Shown here: positions 1-12,682 of the stretch, in pieces
Numbering within the stretch: the stretch's first letter is position 1
Layout: the number at the start of each line of letters is the position of its first letter
Assembly: GCA_023853785.1 (NCBI GenBank)
Contig: JAJIRX010001003.1
Location: forward strand, 1 to 64,000
Direction of reading: 5' to 3'
From: Psilocybe azurescens
Lineage: Eukaryota > Basidiomycota > Agaricomycetes > Agaricales > Agrocybaceae
Length of the DNA stretch: 64,000 nucleotides
Translations under genes and position numbers: made by a program
Notes under the pieces: generated by a model
The model's input: only the letters and a program-made list of their open reading frames with translations
Told to the model about the DNA's origin: nothing
Database searches by the model: none

Positions 1-76
1 CCCAGCACCTAAAGTTGACAAAGGGAAACAAAGCGATTGAGCCCACAATTGAAGAGGAGAGAAGGAAGAGATTGAA

Positions 77-2017
77 TTGCCAGGACGTACCAAACGTAAT
101 GCCAGGATTATTGAAAGTGATCCAGAGGAAGAGCCACGGAAGCGTATAAAGCTTCAACCTCATAAACATGTCAAGCCTGTTGCCGCAGTTCGACGTTCCA
201 AACGTCTTGCAACAGATAATAACAAGTCAGTACCAGAACCTGAACCAGTGCCAGAACCAGAACCAGAACCAGAGGTCAACCCAGAGGTTTAACGTCAAGG
301 TATCCGAGACGTAACCGTAGACCTCCTGGTGAATGGTGGGCAGTCAGAACACCTAAATCTCTTGTTCCTGATTCTGACGATGAGGATGACTCTGAGGATG
401 ATGATGAAGAAATGGCTAATCCTGTTAGTGTGTCTGCTGATCCACAAACTTATTCAGAAGCCATGAACTCAGAACAGGCAGATCAGTGGCAAGTTGCAAT
501 GTTGGAAGAATATAACTGGCATTTGGAAAATGGAACTTGGGAAATTGTGGAACTACCTGAAGGGCAGAAGGCAATTGGGTCTAAATGGGTGTATAAGACA
601 AAATATAACGCAGATGGGTCAATTGAGCGATTTAAAGCACGTGTGGTCGGTAAAGGTTTTAACCAACGACCTGGCCAGGACTACTTTGAAACTTTTTGCA
701 TCTACTATGCAGCATGCTACTGTGCGCATTGTGTTGGCTTTGGCTGCTATTGAAGATATGGAACTCCGTTCTGTGGATATATTGTATGCATTCACAAACA
801 GTGACATTGACGTTGAGATCTATATGCAGCAGCCACTAGGATTTTTGCAAGGTGGAAAAAGCACAGTCTGTAGGCTTAACAAGTCCATTTATGGGTTAAA
901 GCAGTCATCACGTCTATGGAGTGAAACACTTGGAAAGGTCTTGCTTGAACTTGGGTTTCAGAAGACTTATAGTGATGCATCACTCTATATATATGATAGA
1001 GATAATATCAAAATCATTGTGCCCATATTTGTGGATGACATCACTTTGGCTTCAAAGTCTCAGGTGGCTCTTGACAACTTTGTTATTGAACTTGGAAAGC
1101 ATTTCAAACTAAGGGACCTGGGTGCAACCAATTTTTTGTTGGGGGTTGAGATTACAAGAAAAAGGGAAGAGCACAAGCTATATTTGTCACAGCGCCAATA
1201 TATTGTGAACAAATTGGAGGAGTTTGGAATGGCTGATTGCAAACCCGTTGGTACCCCTATGCTACCAGGATTGAAGTTAATGTCAGAGCAGAGTCCTTCG
1301 AGTTCTGAAGAAAAGAGAGAGATGGATGACATCCCATATATTTCTGCCGTTGGATCTCTTATGTATTTGGCTACCATGACCCGGCCTGACATTGCTTATA
1401 CAGTCAGTGTGTTGGCAAGATTCAATCACAACCCTGGCATGGAACACTGGAAAGCTGTTAAGCACTTGTTTAGGTACTTGCAGGGCACAAAGGAGATGAG
1501 GTTGGAATATGGACCAGACCCCCTCACTTGGAGATGAACTGTTTGCCACATATAGTGATGCAGACCATGGAGGGGATAAGGATAGTGGAAAGTCAACAGG
1601 TGGTTATTTGGTGAAGATTGGGTCAGGAGTGGTTTCATGGAGGAGCAAGCTGCAACCTGTTGTGACAAGGTCAACAACAGAGGCAGAGTTTATAGCTGCT
1701 GGAGCAGCTGGCATGGAAACCGGTGGATTCAAAAGTTGTTGAAGGAGTTGGGGTACACACCATCTGCACCAGCCAAGTTGTATATGGACAATCAGTCATC
1801 TATGTCTGTTGCAAAGAATCCTGAACATCATGGAAGGATGAAACACTTGGACTTATGTTTTTACTGGTTGCGAGATCAGGTGGCAATGAAGAGAATGCAA
1901 CCCTTATATTTGCGGACCGAGGATATGCCAGCCGACTTGTTAACAAAAGCTCTACCCAAGCCACAGGTTCAGAAGTTGCAAGAATTAATGGGATTAGTGA
2001 TGGGGAAGGAAGAATGA
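77..2017 (+). mobile_element. Ty1/copia retrotransposon, 3' part of pol (reverse transcriptase and RNase H)
   Basis: Only the 3' part of a copia polyprotein is in the window; the 5' LTR, gag, protease and most of integrase lie to the left. At the start there is a basic and Pro-Glu-repeat linker (77-292). The reverse transcriptase follows: pre-RT motif [11 protein letters not shown] and [13 protein letters not shown] (about 570-665), KSIYGLKQSSRLW (about 880-920), active-site box FVDD in place of the usual YVDD (about 1030), and TRPDIAY (about 1380). RNase H follows with YSDADHGGD (about 1550), DNQSSMSVAKNPEHHGRMKH (about 1790) and the C-terminal ADLLTKALPK (about 1930-1955). The frame breaks several times (before about 410, near 693-697, 1519-1523 and 1717-1724). 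The two best-resolved breaks are in homopolymers, like the breaks in host genes here, so the element may be less decayed than it looks. It acts by copying its RNA to DNA in virus-like particles. Confidence 0.93.
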
Positions 2018-2021
2018 GGAG

Positions 2022-2356
2022 ATGTATCATCAGGGGTTGTTTTGGATGTGATTCAACATCTTATGGATTATGGAAGTGTTTTATCAGGGGTTGTGTTAGT
2101 TTTTGTGATTAAACACTTTGTTTCTAATGTTCTACACTTGATATTTGGACTTGTACAAATGGACACTTAGTTAGAATTTGCTCTTTTCGGTGTTTTTGCA
2201 CACTGTTCTGTTAATAACCTTTTGTAGAGTAAAGTTATTCAAATTCTGATCACTGATCCGGAATCCCTCGTTGAGACGGTTCCGGTGATATATAATTTGT
2301 CACGTAATTATAGGTTTGGTGTTTTGACGCAATATTGTGGACACCTATAGTCACGC
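2022..2356 (+). repeat. Probable 3' LTR of the copia element
   Basis: A purine-rich stretch (about 1998-2020, like a polypurine tract) follows the pol stop codon at 2017. The AT-rich, gene-free sequence beginning with TG is where the 3' LTR should sit. Inside it a short direct repeat, ATCAGGGGTTGT, occurs twice about 55 bp apart. No 5' LTR is in the window to compare, so both ends are guesses: the start could be 2022 or about 2037, and the end is not defined. Confidence 0.45.
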
Positions 2357-4524
2357 CCTCACCATTTTTAGACACTTAGCCATGTAAAAGACCAGTATTC
2401 CTACTATTTCTGAGGAAACAAAGACACTAGAACAAGATTTGGAGTCTACAGAAGCAATTTACTATTTTCACTCATACTTGTCATTGTTGCGCATTTGAGA
2501 TTTGACTCTATTGTTACTCATCAGTATAGCTACTGATTTGTGCATTATTGTCTATTTCTAACACATACAATGTCAGAGAATAGTTTAGTAAACTGAATCA
2601 CTGTTACAAACCCCCAAACTACATGTTTCGCAAACCATAAGCCTTTCTACAACCAATTGGATCACTAATAAATAATCTATGTGGTTATTGTGTGCCCAGC
2701 TAGTACTTGGCACTCTTCAATTATTGTTCTCCTAGGCATATGGACCACAATTTCAACAGTAAAATGTCTTCAGTATTTGCCTAAGAACCCAGCTGATGAT
2801 GGGTTCATCTGGTTAAGCTGTGTTATTCAATTTGTTCATCAGCTTGGCACCTGTCAAACTCTTATTATGAGTCAACCTTGCATTGAGCCATGCATTATTC
2901 TGTTTCTCCTATTGGTTGAGAATACTCTTCATATTTGTATAATCTGATCCGGCTCAGCTAGATGCGTTGTTATGCCTACGGGCGGTGTGCCATGCACAAA
3001 ACACAAACAAATCAAAGTAATGGGGTCAGGCAAGCTACTTTGCAATGAGTGGCTCTGAGGGTTGTGAATCAAGGTTTTGGGAGTGTAGGCAGTGATGAGG
3101 AGTCAGATGTCAAAGTGTACTAAATTATACAAGGCTTGATAGGGAGACCAAGTGATGATATACAATGTTCGAGGCTGAATATGAGGTACAAGAGTGCTAA
3201 CAAGTTACAAGGATGCAGTTTCTGAGTTTGAGATGGTGAGATATAACAATATACCAGGGATATGAGATTCTATTCTTCAAAGTAGACTACATAGTATAAG
3301 CTTATATAGGTAGAACTTGAGACTCTAAAGGGTTTAATCAAAGCAGAAAAGGAATTAAACAAGCAAAGGGGGAGCAGGAAATGGTACAGAGTAGTGCAGA
3401 GAAAAGGAAATGAATTAAAACAAATATCAAAACCTATTAGAAATCATCCAAAACTGCAGGTATGCTCTGTAAAGACTAGCTAAGACATTTTGAAGTGTTT
3501 AGTGACAAAGGGGTGTTCAGTTGGGCCTCAGTTACCTTCAGTTGGGCTTCGGTTGCACTCTGGAGGACTTTAGTAGGTGTTGGTAGACAATTTGAACCCT
3601 CGAAATGGTGTGGAAAACTTGGAAAATGGGTTTACTGAGTATAGGGGACTGCAGTGTGTATTAGCATGTGCATTGTCCATTATTGCTTCTAGAATATGAA
3701 GACTTGCTTGGCAGTCCTTGTTTCCCTTTATGTTTTGGGACAGCTAAAGCTACCCTTGCCTATACTATGATCAGACTCATTTAATGAGGGCCGAGCTGGT
3801 TCGTTCTGACAGTCTGTGATGCATGAGGACCTGTATTGCACTTCATGAGACCTCTAGAGTACTTTGGTGCTAAGTCTTAATTGTATCACATGTAGTTAGT
3901 GTGTGCTAATTTTAGAACACATGACCAACTGCACTGTGTCTTGAGCTCAGCTAACACCTTTCTCTTCAACCTTCTTTGTTCTTCAGTCAACGTGTAGTGA
4001 CATCTTTTTACAGGTAGTATATCGTAAAATTTTCTAAGCCCTCTGGGACCCCCTCTCTACCTTGGGTCATAGGCTGAAATCCTGGGGCCCCCTTGGATAT
4101 GACTCATATCATACTAGTAGTTGTAGATACTCAAATGCTTAAATAGCCAGTAGATACAGTGATTGTTCTTTAGCTAGTTCTTGAGAATCATATCTCTACT
4201 TTATTTGATAAACAGCTTGGAACACTTTAGTTCTTGATTGCTTGACTGTTGGCTTTATCCATGCTCATGAATATAAGTCTGCAGTTGTAACAGTACTCTC
4301 TACACACTGCACAGCTCTTGAGTCACAACAGTGTGTCAGATATCAAGACTTGGACTCAAGTTGGAATGAGAATAACTTATTTCTTGGATGCTTATTTCAA
4401 AATTATCCTTAACTGAGTGATGGATGATGTGAGCAAGTAGCCATAGTTGCTTCTGTATTTGAGGGGCTGACCAGCTTGAGGATTTTGAGGTGGTAATTTC
4501 TAACATGTGGCTGCAATCTATAGT
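2357..4524. other. Gene-free, repeat-like stretch
   Basis: About 2.2 kb of AT-rich sequence with no open frame that resembles a known protein and no recognisable exon chain. It lies between the copia element and the MITE-like element and probably consists of old transposon debris, but I can name no family. Confidence 0.5.
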
Positions 4525-5027
4525 CACTAAGGGTCTGTTCCAAAGCCAGCAATGCTCCACCGAGTGTGTCTGCCAAAATCAAGACCTGGGCATATCAGCT
4601 ATCATCAGAGCCTGAATTCACATTTTCCAGCCACATCACTTCAGAGCTTGCTGCTAACTGACCACACTGATGTTTTGTTCATTGCCACAGCCATCAAGCT
4701 CAAAAACACCACCAATACAGAATATTTTTAGAGCACACTTTGCACTTTACCTCTTAAATTATAGTCATTACACTTATACATATATTTAAACAGCTTTAAA
4801 TGTTTATTCATGCTTTAAATTGACACTGATGTTGAGGCCAGAATTTTGCACACTGGCAGGGAAACAACAAGCTCCAGAATATCATCAAATTGCACAGCAA
4901 CAAAGACATTCTTGGTGCATGACTCTTTTGTGACTCGAAGTCAATGATCATACATTTCAAACTTAGAAAGGCAAGGCTGAAGCCTAAGCCCTTGTTTGGA
5001 GCTTGCTAGCCGAACGGGCCCTAAGTG
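4525..5027. mobile_element. Probable non-autonomous DNA transposon (MITE) with hAT-like inverted ends
   Basis: The left end (4525-4559) begins CACTAAGGGTCTGTTCC and continues with a CCAGCAATGCTCC block. The reverse complement of the right end (4988-5027) begins CACTTAGGGCCCGTTCGG and continues with CTAGCAAGCTCC. The two align over about 30 bases with few mismatches and point inward, as terminal inverted repeats do. The span is 503 bp with no coding capacity. The GGGCCCGTT/AGCTCC style of end is typical of hAT elements. I could not recognise an 8-bp target duplication, so superfamily and exact ends are inferred. Confidence 0.55.
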
Positions 5028-5242
5028 AACAAATGTATTAATCAGTAGAAGATGCCGAAGTGGCTTGATCTTGGTCGATGTGATAAAGCAAGTGATAGAA
5101 ATTTAGCGATCATAGTACATGTCCCCGAGATTCAGAACTGATATAAAAGAAATAGGAACATAAAAAGGAAAAACAACATCACCAGAAGAACAACTTCCGT
5201 AAGCCAGCGACATCTTTCGGCTGGCTGTGAGGAACGACATCA

Positions 5243-8200
5243 TCATAATCGAAGTCTTGGGATTTCAGCCTTGATTTTTGCATCTAATGTCCAGGAAATA
5301 TAAGGCTGATTGAAAGTAAAACTCATATCGACAATGGTACAAACCTCCATAGACATTACGTTTGCTTTCACAAACAAGTGTGCAATCGCTGGACGTTCCG
5401 GGAAGTCGTAGTCGTTCGAATTTCGACATTGCGCCTGACATTGAAGAGTGCTGGTGATGAATCGTCCCATCATGTTGAATTTTCCCCAATGAATCTTGGT
5501 GGGATATGCTGGATTAGAATCTCCGTTGCCCTCATGCGCTCGAATAAGATCTGTCATGTGAACCTCTCTGTACGAGTATGAGAATATGCTAGTACCCCAA
5601 AATAAAATCATGTACTCACAGAGCAGGAATGCAAGCCCCTTTCGAATTACGCAATGCCAGTCGATACGCGCGATGGGCGCGCACTTGTTGCAAAAGTACA
5701 TCCCATGACCTCAAATTTTTTGGAAGCATCAGGGGGATTTGGCCTTGAAATGCTCCATCGTGGGGTCATCAGTGGCGTTGTTGATACCGGCCACGAAGGC
5801 ACGCAGCGCTGAATAGTTATTCATCTGTCTGAGCTTTTGAGCAATTTCGACAAATTTCTCGATTTGTCGAGTTCGATGTCGTGGCCGTTCATGGCAAAGA
5901 ATTAGCGACACGACCCTGGTTCCGTCGTTAGACATGGCTTATATACAAGAAATTTTGGACAAACCAGTCTGCCAGGTGATTTGACACGGTATTGAAGGCA
6001 GTGATCGGTTCGCTCTGTGTTTTCTTCCCCGAAACAAATGTATAATGCAGCCAATCACGAGGCTTTTATGTTTAATGGTCAGAACGGTGAAAAGGAAATA
6101 TCGAAACTACAAACCTGGATCGCCAAAAATAGTTTTACTCCTGTCCGGGTGATTTCTTGAGCTATCTCAGTAGGATCTGTATTTAAAACTTCCTGTGCAA
6201 GCTTCACCAACTCTTTGATGTGTTGTTTCGGTGATTGGTCGTGGCTGCTCTGAAAGTGGCCATTTGTCTGAGGAGGAATGGACATCGTCTTTGGCAGAGG
6301 AATGCTGGATTTGCGTTCTCGTGCGGGAAATGATACATTGGGAGAAACGGAAGGGGGCTGTACGTCTTGTTCTGCCTCGAAAGATTCTGCGTCACCGACC
6401 CGGGTTGCGTCGTCTTCGACATCACTCTCATCGCTATCGTTGTCAATAATTTCAACCTTTTTCGCCCAAGCAGTGTCCTGATCTTTGAGGCTGGGCAACT
6501 GCTCCAGGAAGGGGAGAAATTCTGAACCATAGTGTAGAAGATGAGTCTTCGAGATAATCGACTTGATTAAAGCGTTAAGGGCGCCGGCCGTTCCTGGAAC
6601 AGAAAAATCATGCGCATAATCACGAATCCAAGTCTCCAAGAGATGACATATTCTGACAAGAGGGGTGTCAGTATTACTGCATGTATCTTTGTGAGAAAAA
6701 TGCCGACCGCATTTGTGCAAAACAAGCAAACATAGGATCACCGGATGGGTTATCAAGTTGCCTCATCCGTTTTTGCATAGCAAGGAGCACAGTTCGTGGT
6801 GTAGTAAACCTTCGATACGTCAAGAGAAAATTGGTAATAAAATTTGGTTCTTTAGAAAACGTCAGCTGGTGAGTGGAGCACAGAAAAATATTACGGACCC
6901 TCGCCACTAACAGCCAAAAACAGCAATTTATCAAGTAGGGCATCTAGATCTGCCCATTGAGCAGGACGCCTATGATAGGGCATAACATTTGAGATTATGT
7001 ATCGAAAATCGACTGACTGCACTTACGGCTCTTTCACGGGTTTCTGTTCAACAGTAACCGGTCTAGCTACTTCCTCGATGCGAGCAGGCGAAACTTCGAC
7101 TGATTCCACATGGGTATCCTCAGAAGTCGCCACCGATAATTGATTTGAATCCACCGACATTTGAGGACCTACGGTGTTATCATTGCTCGATTGTGACCAA
7201 ACCGGTGATTGTGCAATAGACCCCGAAACGGAAGAGTTGATAATTTGGGGTATATTGGTATTTTCAAACGCGGAAGAGATTCCATTAGGAGGTATTGAAG
7301 GTAGACTCAAAGGTGTATCAATTTTTTCAAAATCTGCCCAAGGTGTGCCGTCTAGGTTTAATGGTGGAGGAGCGGCTGGATTTCGAGCATCATCGCGTTT
7401 CTTTGATGCTATAGTAGTGTTAACGGAGAAAATACATATACAAACTAAAGGAAACGGTACCTCTCTGGCGCGCAACGGCTTTAAACATATAGTGAAAAGA
7501 CTGTCTCATCTTTTCTTTCCCTTCCTCGCTCTGATTAGAAACCTCAATCAGTCCGGTGTCGTATTTCTTCAGCATGCTCAACGAGTTATTAGATTCCACT
7601 TCCGGTCTTAGGTCGGATTTACATCCTAAGACCATGATTGGTAAATTAGTGGATCGGTAGCTCTCTGTATAATCCAATGAATATAGTAGTAAAGTGTTTA
7701 TGACAATTTTACGCTTACTGAGAAGCATCTCGATAGGTTCAAACGAGCTTTTATTTGATCTGTCGTAGCAGATAATGAGACCGTCAATTGAGGGTAGGCC
7801 CTGAGGCCATTGAAGGAGACCACTGGCTGTCGTTGCAATCTCGACTTCAATGGAATCGATGATTGATGGCTGAGGTGCAGTAACAGGGGATATTGGCGAT
7901 GCTGGCAAGTCCACTGTAATAGAACTTGTCCGGCGTTTGTCTAGAATGGAATCAATCATTAGACATAGCGCCCGAAAACAAAATACTCACATCGAGGAAG
8001 GCGAGATGGGTGAGAGGATTCCATTATCGTAGTTGCTTCCGATAATTTATACTGAGAAAGACCCTTGCGGATGACGGTTGATTTGCCACAGCCCGTAGTC
8101 CCAATGATAGCAAGAACAACGGTCTGAGTGGAGTCCGAAACACGGTTCTAACTGAAGGTTAAAATACGATGAGCGAGAGAAGAAGAAATTGACTTCACAT

Positions 8201-9005
8201 GTGAAGGAATATGAGGGTTAATTACGTTGCGCTTAGAGGATGGGGGAGGGTTGTATCCTAAGCTTCCACTACGCATGCGGCCCGCAGTGGAGGACTCATA
8301 CGTTGACCCTCGGGATGTAGGAGACTGAAGAGAAGACATTGACGAAACTGTGGGTAAAGCCCCACGTTCTCTAGGAATTGACACCGTCGGAGCTATTGAT
8401 GCGCTGTTGTTTCTGGCCCGGGAAGGAAGGGGTAAGTGACCGCCTGGAACAAAAGGCTTCGAAGGTTCTTGTGTTTTCAAAGATATCCGTCGGAATCGTT
8501 CTGATGAATTAGCATCACTGAGGGAGTCGTAGCGATCAGCATCAGAATCCAGCGGCGAAGATGAATCATGATCCCTGGGGACAGAGCTAGAGCTTAGGTT
8601 CTCGTCATGATGTCGGCCAGACCAAGGTTCCATTTCTGGACGGGCATTGCCATCCGTGTCCGTATCCGTGTCATATAGACCGTTTTTCAAATGTTTGAGA
8701 GATTGATTTGAATAACTTCGAGACCCATCGCGGCCATATTGCACAAATGAATCGACGGATATAGACTTTCGCAGATTCTGTAGAGGAGAGACTGAAGATA
8801 GAGGAAGCTTGGATGTTTCTTCGCTGCCTTCACCAGGCGACGAGAGTGCTGTTGAGAAAGACTCGGCAAAAGAAAGTGAGGGAGACTGAAAGCTGGCCGA
8901 ATCCTTGTCTGCTGGTATAAGAAGATTGTCGGTGTCTGCCTTGAAGGGAGATGTCTCCAAGGGTGGAAGAACTGGAAGTCCTATGGATTCATTAGAGGCC
9001 GACAT
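5243..9005 (-). CDS. Ras guanine-nucleotide exchange factor with N-terminal GTPase-like domain (CDC25 type)
   Basis: This protein would load GTP onto Ras-family GTPases in the cytosol or at membranes. Domains in order: a Ser-rich disordered N-terminus (9005-8150); a P-loop GTTGCGKST (about 8080) followed by a diverged Ras-like core with LIICYDRSNKSSF (about 7770) and GCKSDL in place of NKxD (about 7625); a second disordered linker (7475-7023); RasGEF_N (about 6900-6560, NFLLTYRRF); an acidic linker; and the catalytic RasGEF domain (about 5920-5300) with ALRAFVAGINNA, EVHMTDLIRAHEGN and IHWGKFNMMGRF. The C-terminus ends soon after the catalytic domain. Between MEHFKAKSP and SWDVLLQQ the frame breaks twice, at a 5-C run (5732-5736) and a 6-A run (5716-5721); one base too many in each would restore the known family sequence. 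The start is uncertain: ATG 9005 (MSASNES) is preferred, and 9107 is possible. The 5' end faces the SurE gene. Confidence 0.88.
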
Positions 9006-9188
9006 TGAACCTGCAATGAACGTTTCGTCGGCGAAGCCACCTCGTGGATGGGAATGGTGAGCAGAGAACAGAGTTTGCTTATTACAGCCGTGGTTCCGTT
9101 CCTTCATCTCAATCCGGATGTTTGTGCCTAATGCCCCATCATTCACTTCGACTCGCCTGATACCTCAATCGTATTTCTTACTTCTCAG

Positions 9189-10594
9189 ATGTCCTGCACG
9201 GTCAAACCCAGAGTCCTTCTAACGGTAATTTGAACCTGGCTCCCTTGAGTTCACGAAGACTGATAACTAATTTGCAGAATGACGATGGCCCGCCCGATTT
9301 AAACGAATCACCTTACATCCTTGGTCTTTATCGTCACTTAACAGAGCACCTTGGTATGCAAACATTCGTTAAAGAACGGGGCTTCATTTATCGTCGTATA
9401 GGATGGGATGTCAAGGTTGTCCTTCCCAGTGCACAGAAATCTTGGATCGGTTTGTTCTCTTTCAACATGCCTTTGTGCGGAAAACACTGACTATACTACT
9501 ATCGATAGGCAAGGCATACCATATAAAAGAAGTCACCAAAGGAAATTATTTCTACCCCAAGAAAGATGGCACTGGTGAAATTACTGCCAGATCAAGACCT
9601 CTGAAAAATGACGAAGTGGTGAATTGGTTCATCAGTCGGATATTATGGACACTGATAGGGGCCTTAGGCTGAATGGGTTCTTTTAGATGGTGTACGGAGT
9701 TTCTACCGTTTTCTCAATCCGTGAACTCAAAGTATTGATATCTTTAGACTCCAGCCACCTGCGCAAATGTTGCTTTGCACAATTTATTTAAGGACGAGAT
9801 TGACCTCGTAGTAAATCATTTCCTCTCTCTTTCCTTATAACTCTTCATCATAGCCAATCTAAATTTATCTAGATATCTGGCCCCAATCTGGGCCGCAATA
9901 CATCTTGTGCGTCCTTCAAGCCGACGCTTGCTGAATTGCAGAGCTTGTCTCACGAGTCTTGGCGACAGCTGCCTTCGCTTTATCATCCGGAACAATTGGA
10001 GCTGCCATGTCGTCTTCGCTATCAAAGAAGCGTGCCATAGCCATTTCTTATGGCACAGTAGTACATCCTACTCCGAATACTTACTTCGAGCCTGCCCATG
10101 ACCTTGGATGCAGGATAATCAACCATTTATGGAATAACTGGGGAGAAGACGACTGCGGTTTGCGACAAGGCGAAGTAGATCTTTACAGCGTCAATATTCC
10201 CTTGATAAAAGAAATTCTCTCAGACGAAGGCCTGAAGATATGTTGGACCCGAATGTGGCGCAACTCTTATGGCCGCCTTTTCAAGAATATCTCTTCAAGC
10301 GGGATCAGGTCAGACGATCGCTCAGTAAAGGCGCCAGGACCGGACAGCATTACCGACAGTCAGACCCAGGCATTTGTGCCAACCTCAGACGACCAACATG
10401 GCGATCTATTATTCAAGTGGGCTCCTGAAATGAAAGGACTCATCACACCGTCTCTTAGCTCCCTTCCCGTCGGTTCTGATGGTTGGGCGCTGCACCAGGG
10501 ATGGGTGAGCGTGACCCCTTTGAGGGCAAGCTTTGGCGAACCACAAAACCCGGAAATCGATCCAGAGAATTTGGTATGGAAAATGAAATTATAA
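9189..10594 (+). CDS. SurE-like survival protein (5'-nucleotidase/acid phosphatase)
   Basis: A metal-dependent phosphatase of the SurE family, expected to remove phosphate from nucleoside monophosphates or other small substrates. The exon chain reads cleanly: MSCTVKPRVLLT (9189-9224), intron, NDDGPPDL (from 9278; the two Asp residues bind the metal), WDVKVVLPSAQKSWIG, then GKAYHI after an intron ending at 9508, EWVLLDG, TPATCANVALHNLF, ISGPNLGRNTS (conserved Asn loop), then FALSSGTIGAA and a long final exon to the stop at 10594. All splice sites are GT..AG and no frame correction is needed, which contrasts with most genes here. The fungal members carry a longer C-terminal part than bacterial SurE, as seen here. 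It is divergent from the RasGEF gene with under 200 bp between starts. Confidence 0.9.
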
Positions 10595-10811
10595 AGCAGG
10601 ATAACTCCGGGATCATATTTGCACTAGACTTGGGGCATTTCTAGTATCATGTAGGGTAACTTGACATGTTCATCGTTGCTTTCCGGTTTTTACATGGACA
10701 GATCCTCGTTTAACAATAACTACACAACGTGTCTATATGTCTACTATACCATATGGTTCGCTGCGAAAAAGAATAAATGAGGTTTGTTTTCTTTAGAAAA
10801 AACGGGACGTG

Positions 10812-12682
10812 TTAAAGTCCAAATAATGTTGCAAGGAATACGATGAATAGTGACGCCAACACTTGGGATATAAAAAGATTGCATGACGTGCAAGATGATG
10901 CATTCCCTTGAACAATATCAGAACCAGTAAGTACCGTCTTTTTGTATACCTTCAGAGAATTGATGCTCCAGGAAGCATTCTAACAGATATTTCAATATGA
11001 TGTGTGGAAAGGCAAGATAGGAATTACCTCAAAATTGACGGGATCCATCAACCTATCTTCGCAAGTACCTGGGCACCCAGAGGTGGCATACGAATTGCCT
11101 GCCCAATCCCCTAAAGACGCTGTATCAGGCTACTGTGATGTTGAATTTTGAATTATCTAACCGCAAAAAGTGATATCTGAAGTGTAAGTGGGCGAACAGT
11201 CGTCAGAAGTTAGAAAAAGCAAATCGAAGAAGGAAGGCTGACCGAAGACTATCGAATGTTTTACAAAATACTTTTCTATATCGCACTGTGAAGCATCGAG
11301 TCTGGCGGAAGGTAGGCCCCACTTCGATGGATCGGGGACACCATCGGTGATATCAGTTGGAATTGCTGCCCGATAAAATGACCCTTCGAGGGTGTAAGCA
11401 TAGAACAAAAATGTAAATCCACTCGATTTGGCTCACAGACAGAAATATCGTTTTCATCCCACTTCATTGCAAATGCACCGCCTCCTTGTAAATCGAAATA
11501 AGGTCCATAAGACGCCCTACTCCATTCCGTTACGCCGCAGCCAGAGTTGTGATTGATCAGAGCGTTGCAATCCGTGTGGCTTTTTCCATTGCTTGACTGT
11601 TACATAGTAGTGATAAGTGACAATCATGGAGTGGTCGTTGTCCATAAGCTTACGGAGATAGTGCCAGTGAATTTTGCTTTCGGATCCAATGAACATCCTA
11701 TTTAATTTGAGCACGGCACTTAGATAAAGAAAAAATTTGCAAAACTGCAGACCTGGGCCAGTATGCCATGCTACTTGATTGTGCTCGTTATCGTGAACTC
11801 CCTCAATCACGTCGATTTCACCATCCTAACCACGCAATCCGTTCACACAAGTTTGTATACTGTATGAAAAGTCTTACATAAGGCCAATTGTCAAGTCCAA
11901 CCGTCCAAAATGCTGGCCAAACGGCTAGAAGAACGATCAGCGTGAGTTGGGCGGTACATATAGTCTCCAGGAAGCGATATACTGACCACAACCCCAGGGT
12001 GCACTATTCAGGTCAAGAATGAACAAGCCGGAGTTGTAAGTGGTTAAACTTTCAATCCGAACACTAGTGTGCTAAGTTGGTAAATGAGTTCTCTATGATT
12101 GTTTTGGTACAATACATACCTTTTACGGAAGATCCCTCTTTCTAGACGCGTCTCATGGTCCGCGCGCATGATGACTGTGCCATCGTCTTGTATAGAAACC
12201 AACCCACTTTCAAAGGCAGCTGTCCTGTTGATATAGCTGCAGGATAGATACAATATCAGGCGAGTCATGCACCCGAGATAGAAAGATCCTACTGACTGTA
12301 CATGACCACTAAGAGTACAGTTCGATTAGACTGGTGCGGAATAACACGATCAATTTTGAGACAACTTACTTCGTCGGGTCCTCCATATCAAAGAATTTCC
12401 AACGACTATGAGAGTTATTTATTATGTCTTCAGAGTCTGCTTGTCATATTGCACATACTCGTAGAATGTTTTCCCGGAATATTCGTCTTGAGGCAGCCAT
12501 AGAAATGGGGTACCGTCCGGGTTCCAGCTCAACGAGTCCCGTTTCCCCAGAGAAATAGAATGCGACGGCCAGATACGATCAGAAATGGACCGCAGAGGTG
12601 TCTTCCAAGAATCAGATAATGCTTGAGTTGACGAAACACTAGAACCTAGGAGAAGAAGTCCGAAAGACAGAAGAGTGCACAT
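10812..12682 (-). CDS. Secreted glycoside hydrolase family 16 (endo-1,3(4)-beta-glucanase-like)
   Basis: A GH16 enzyme that would cut beta-1,3 or mixed-linked beta-glucans, in the fungal wall or in plant material. The chosen ATG (12682) gives a signal peptide MCTLLSFGLLLLGSSVSS. Further in are the GH16 landmarks IMRADHETRL, SVRIESLTTYNSGLF, WGCGVWPAFWTVG, the catalytic motif EIDVIE (ExDxxE, at about 11810-11830) followed by GVHDNEHNQVAWHTGPGC, then NHNSGCGVTEWS, and near the end CPGTCEDRLMDPVNF and SWSINSLKVY. The last exon ends with a Ser/Cys stretch and a hydrophobic tail (LASLFIVFLATLFGL), which suggests a GPI-anchor signal or a membrane tail. There are about nine introns. The exon chain needs no frame correction, although the small exon around 12280-12340 is not resolved. 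Confidence 0.92.
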
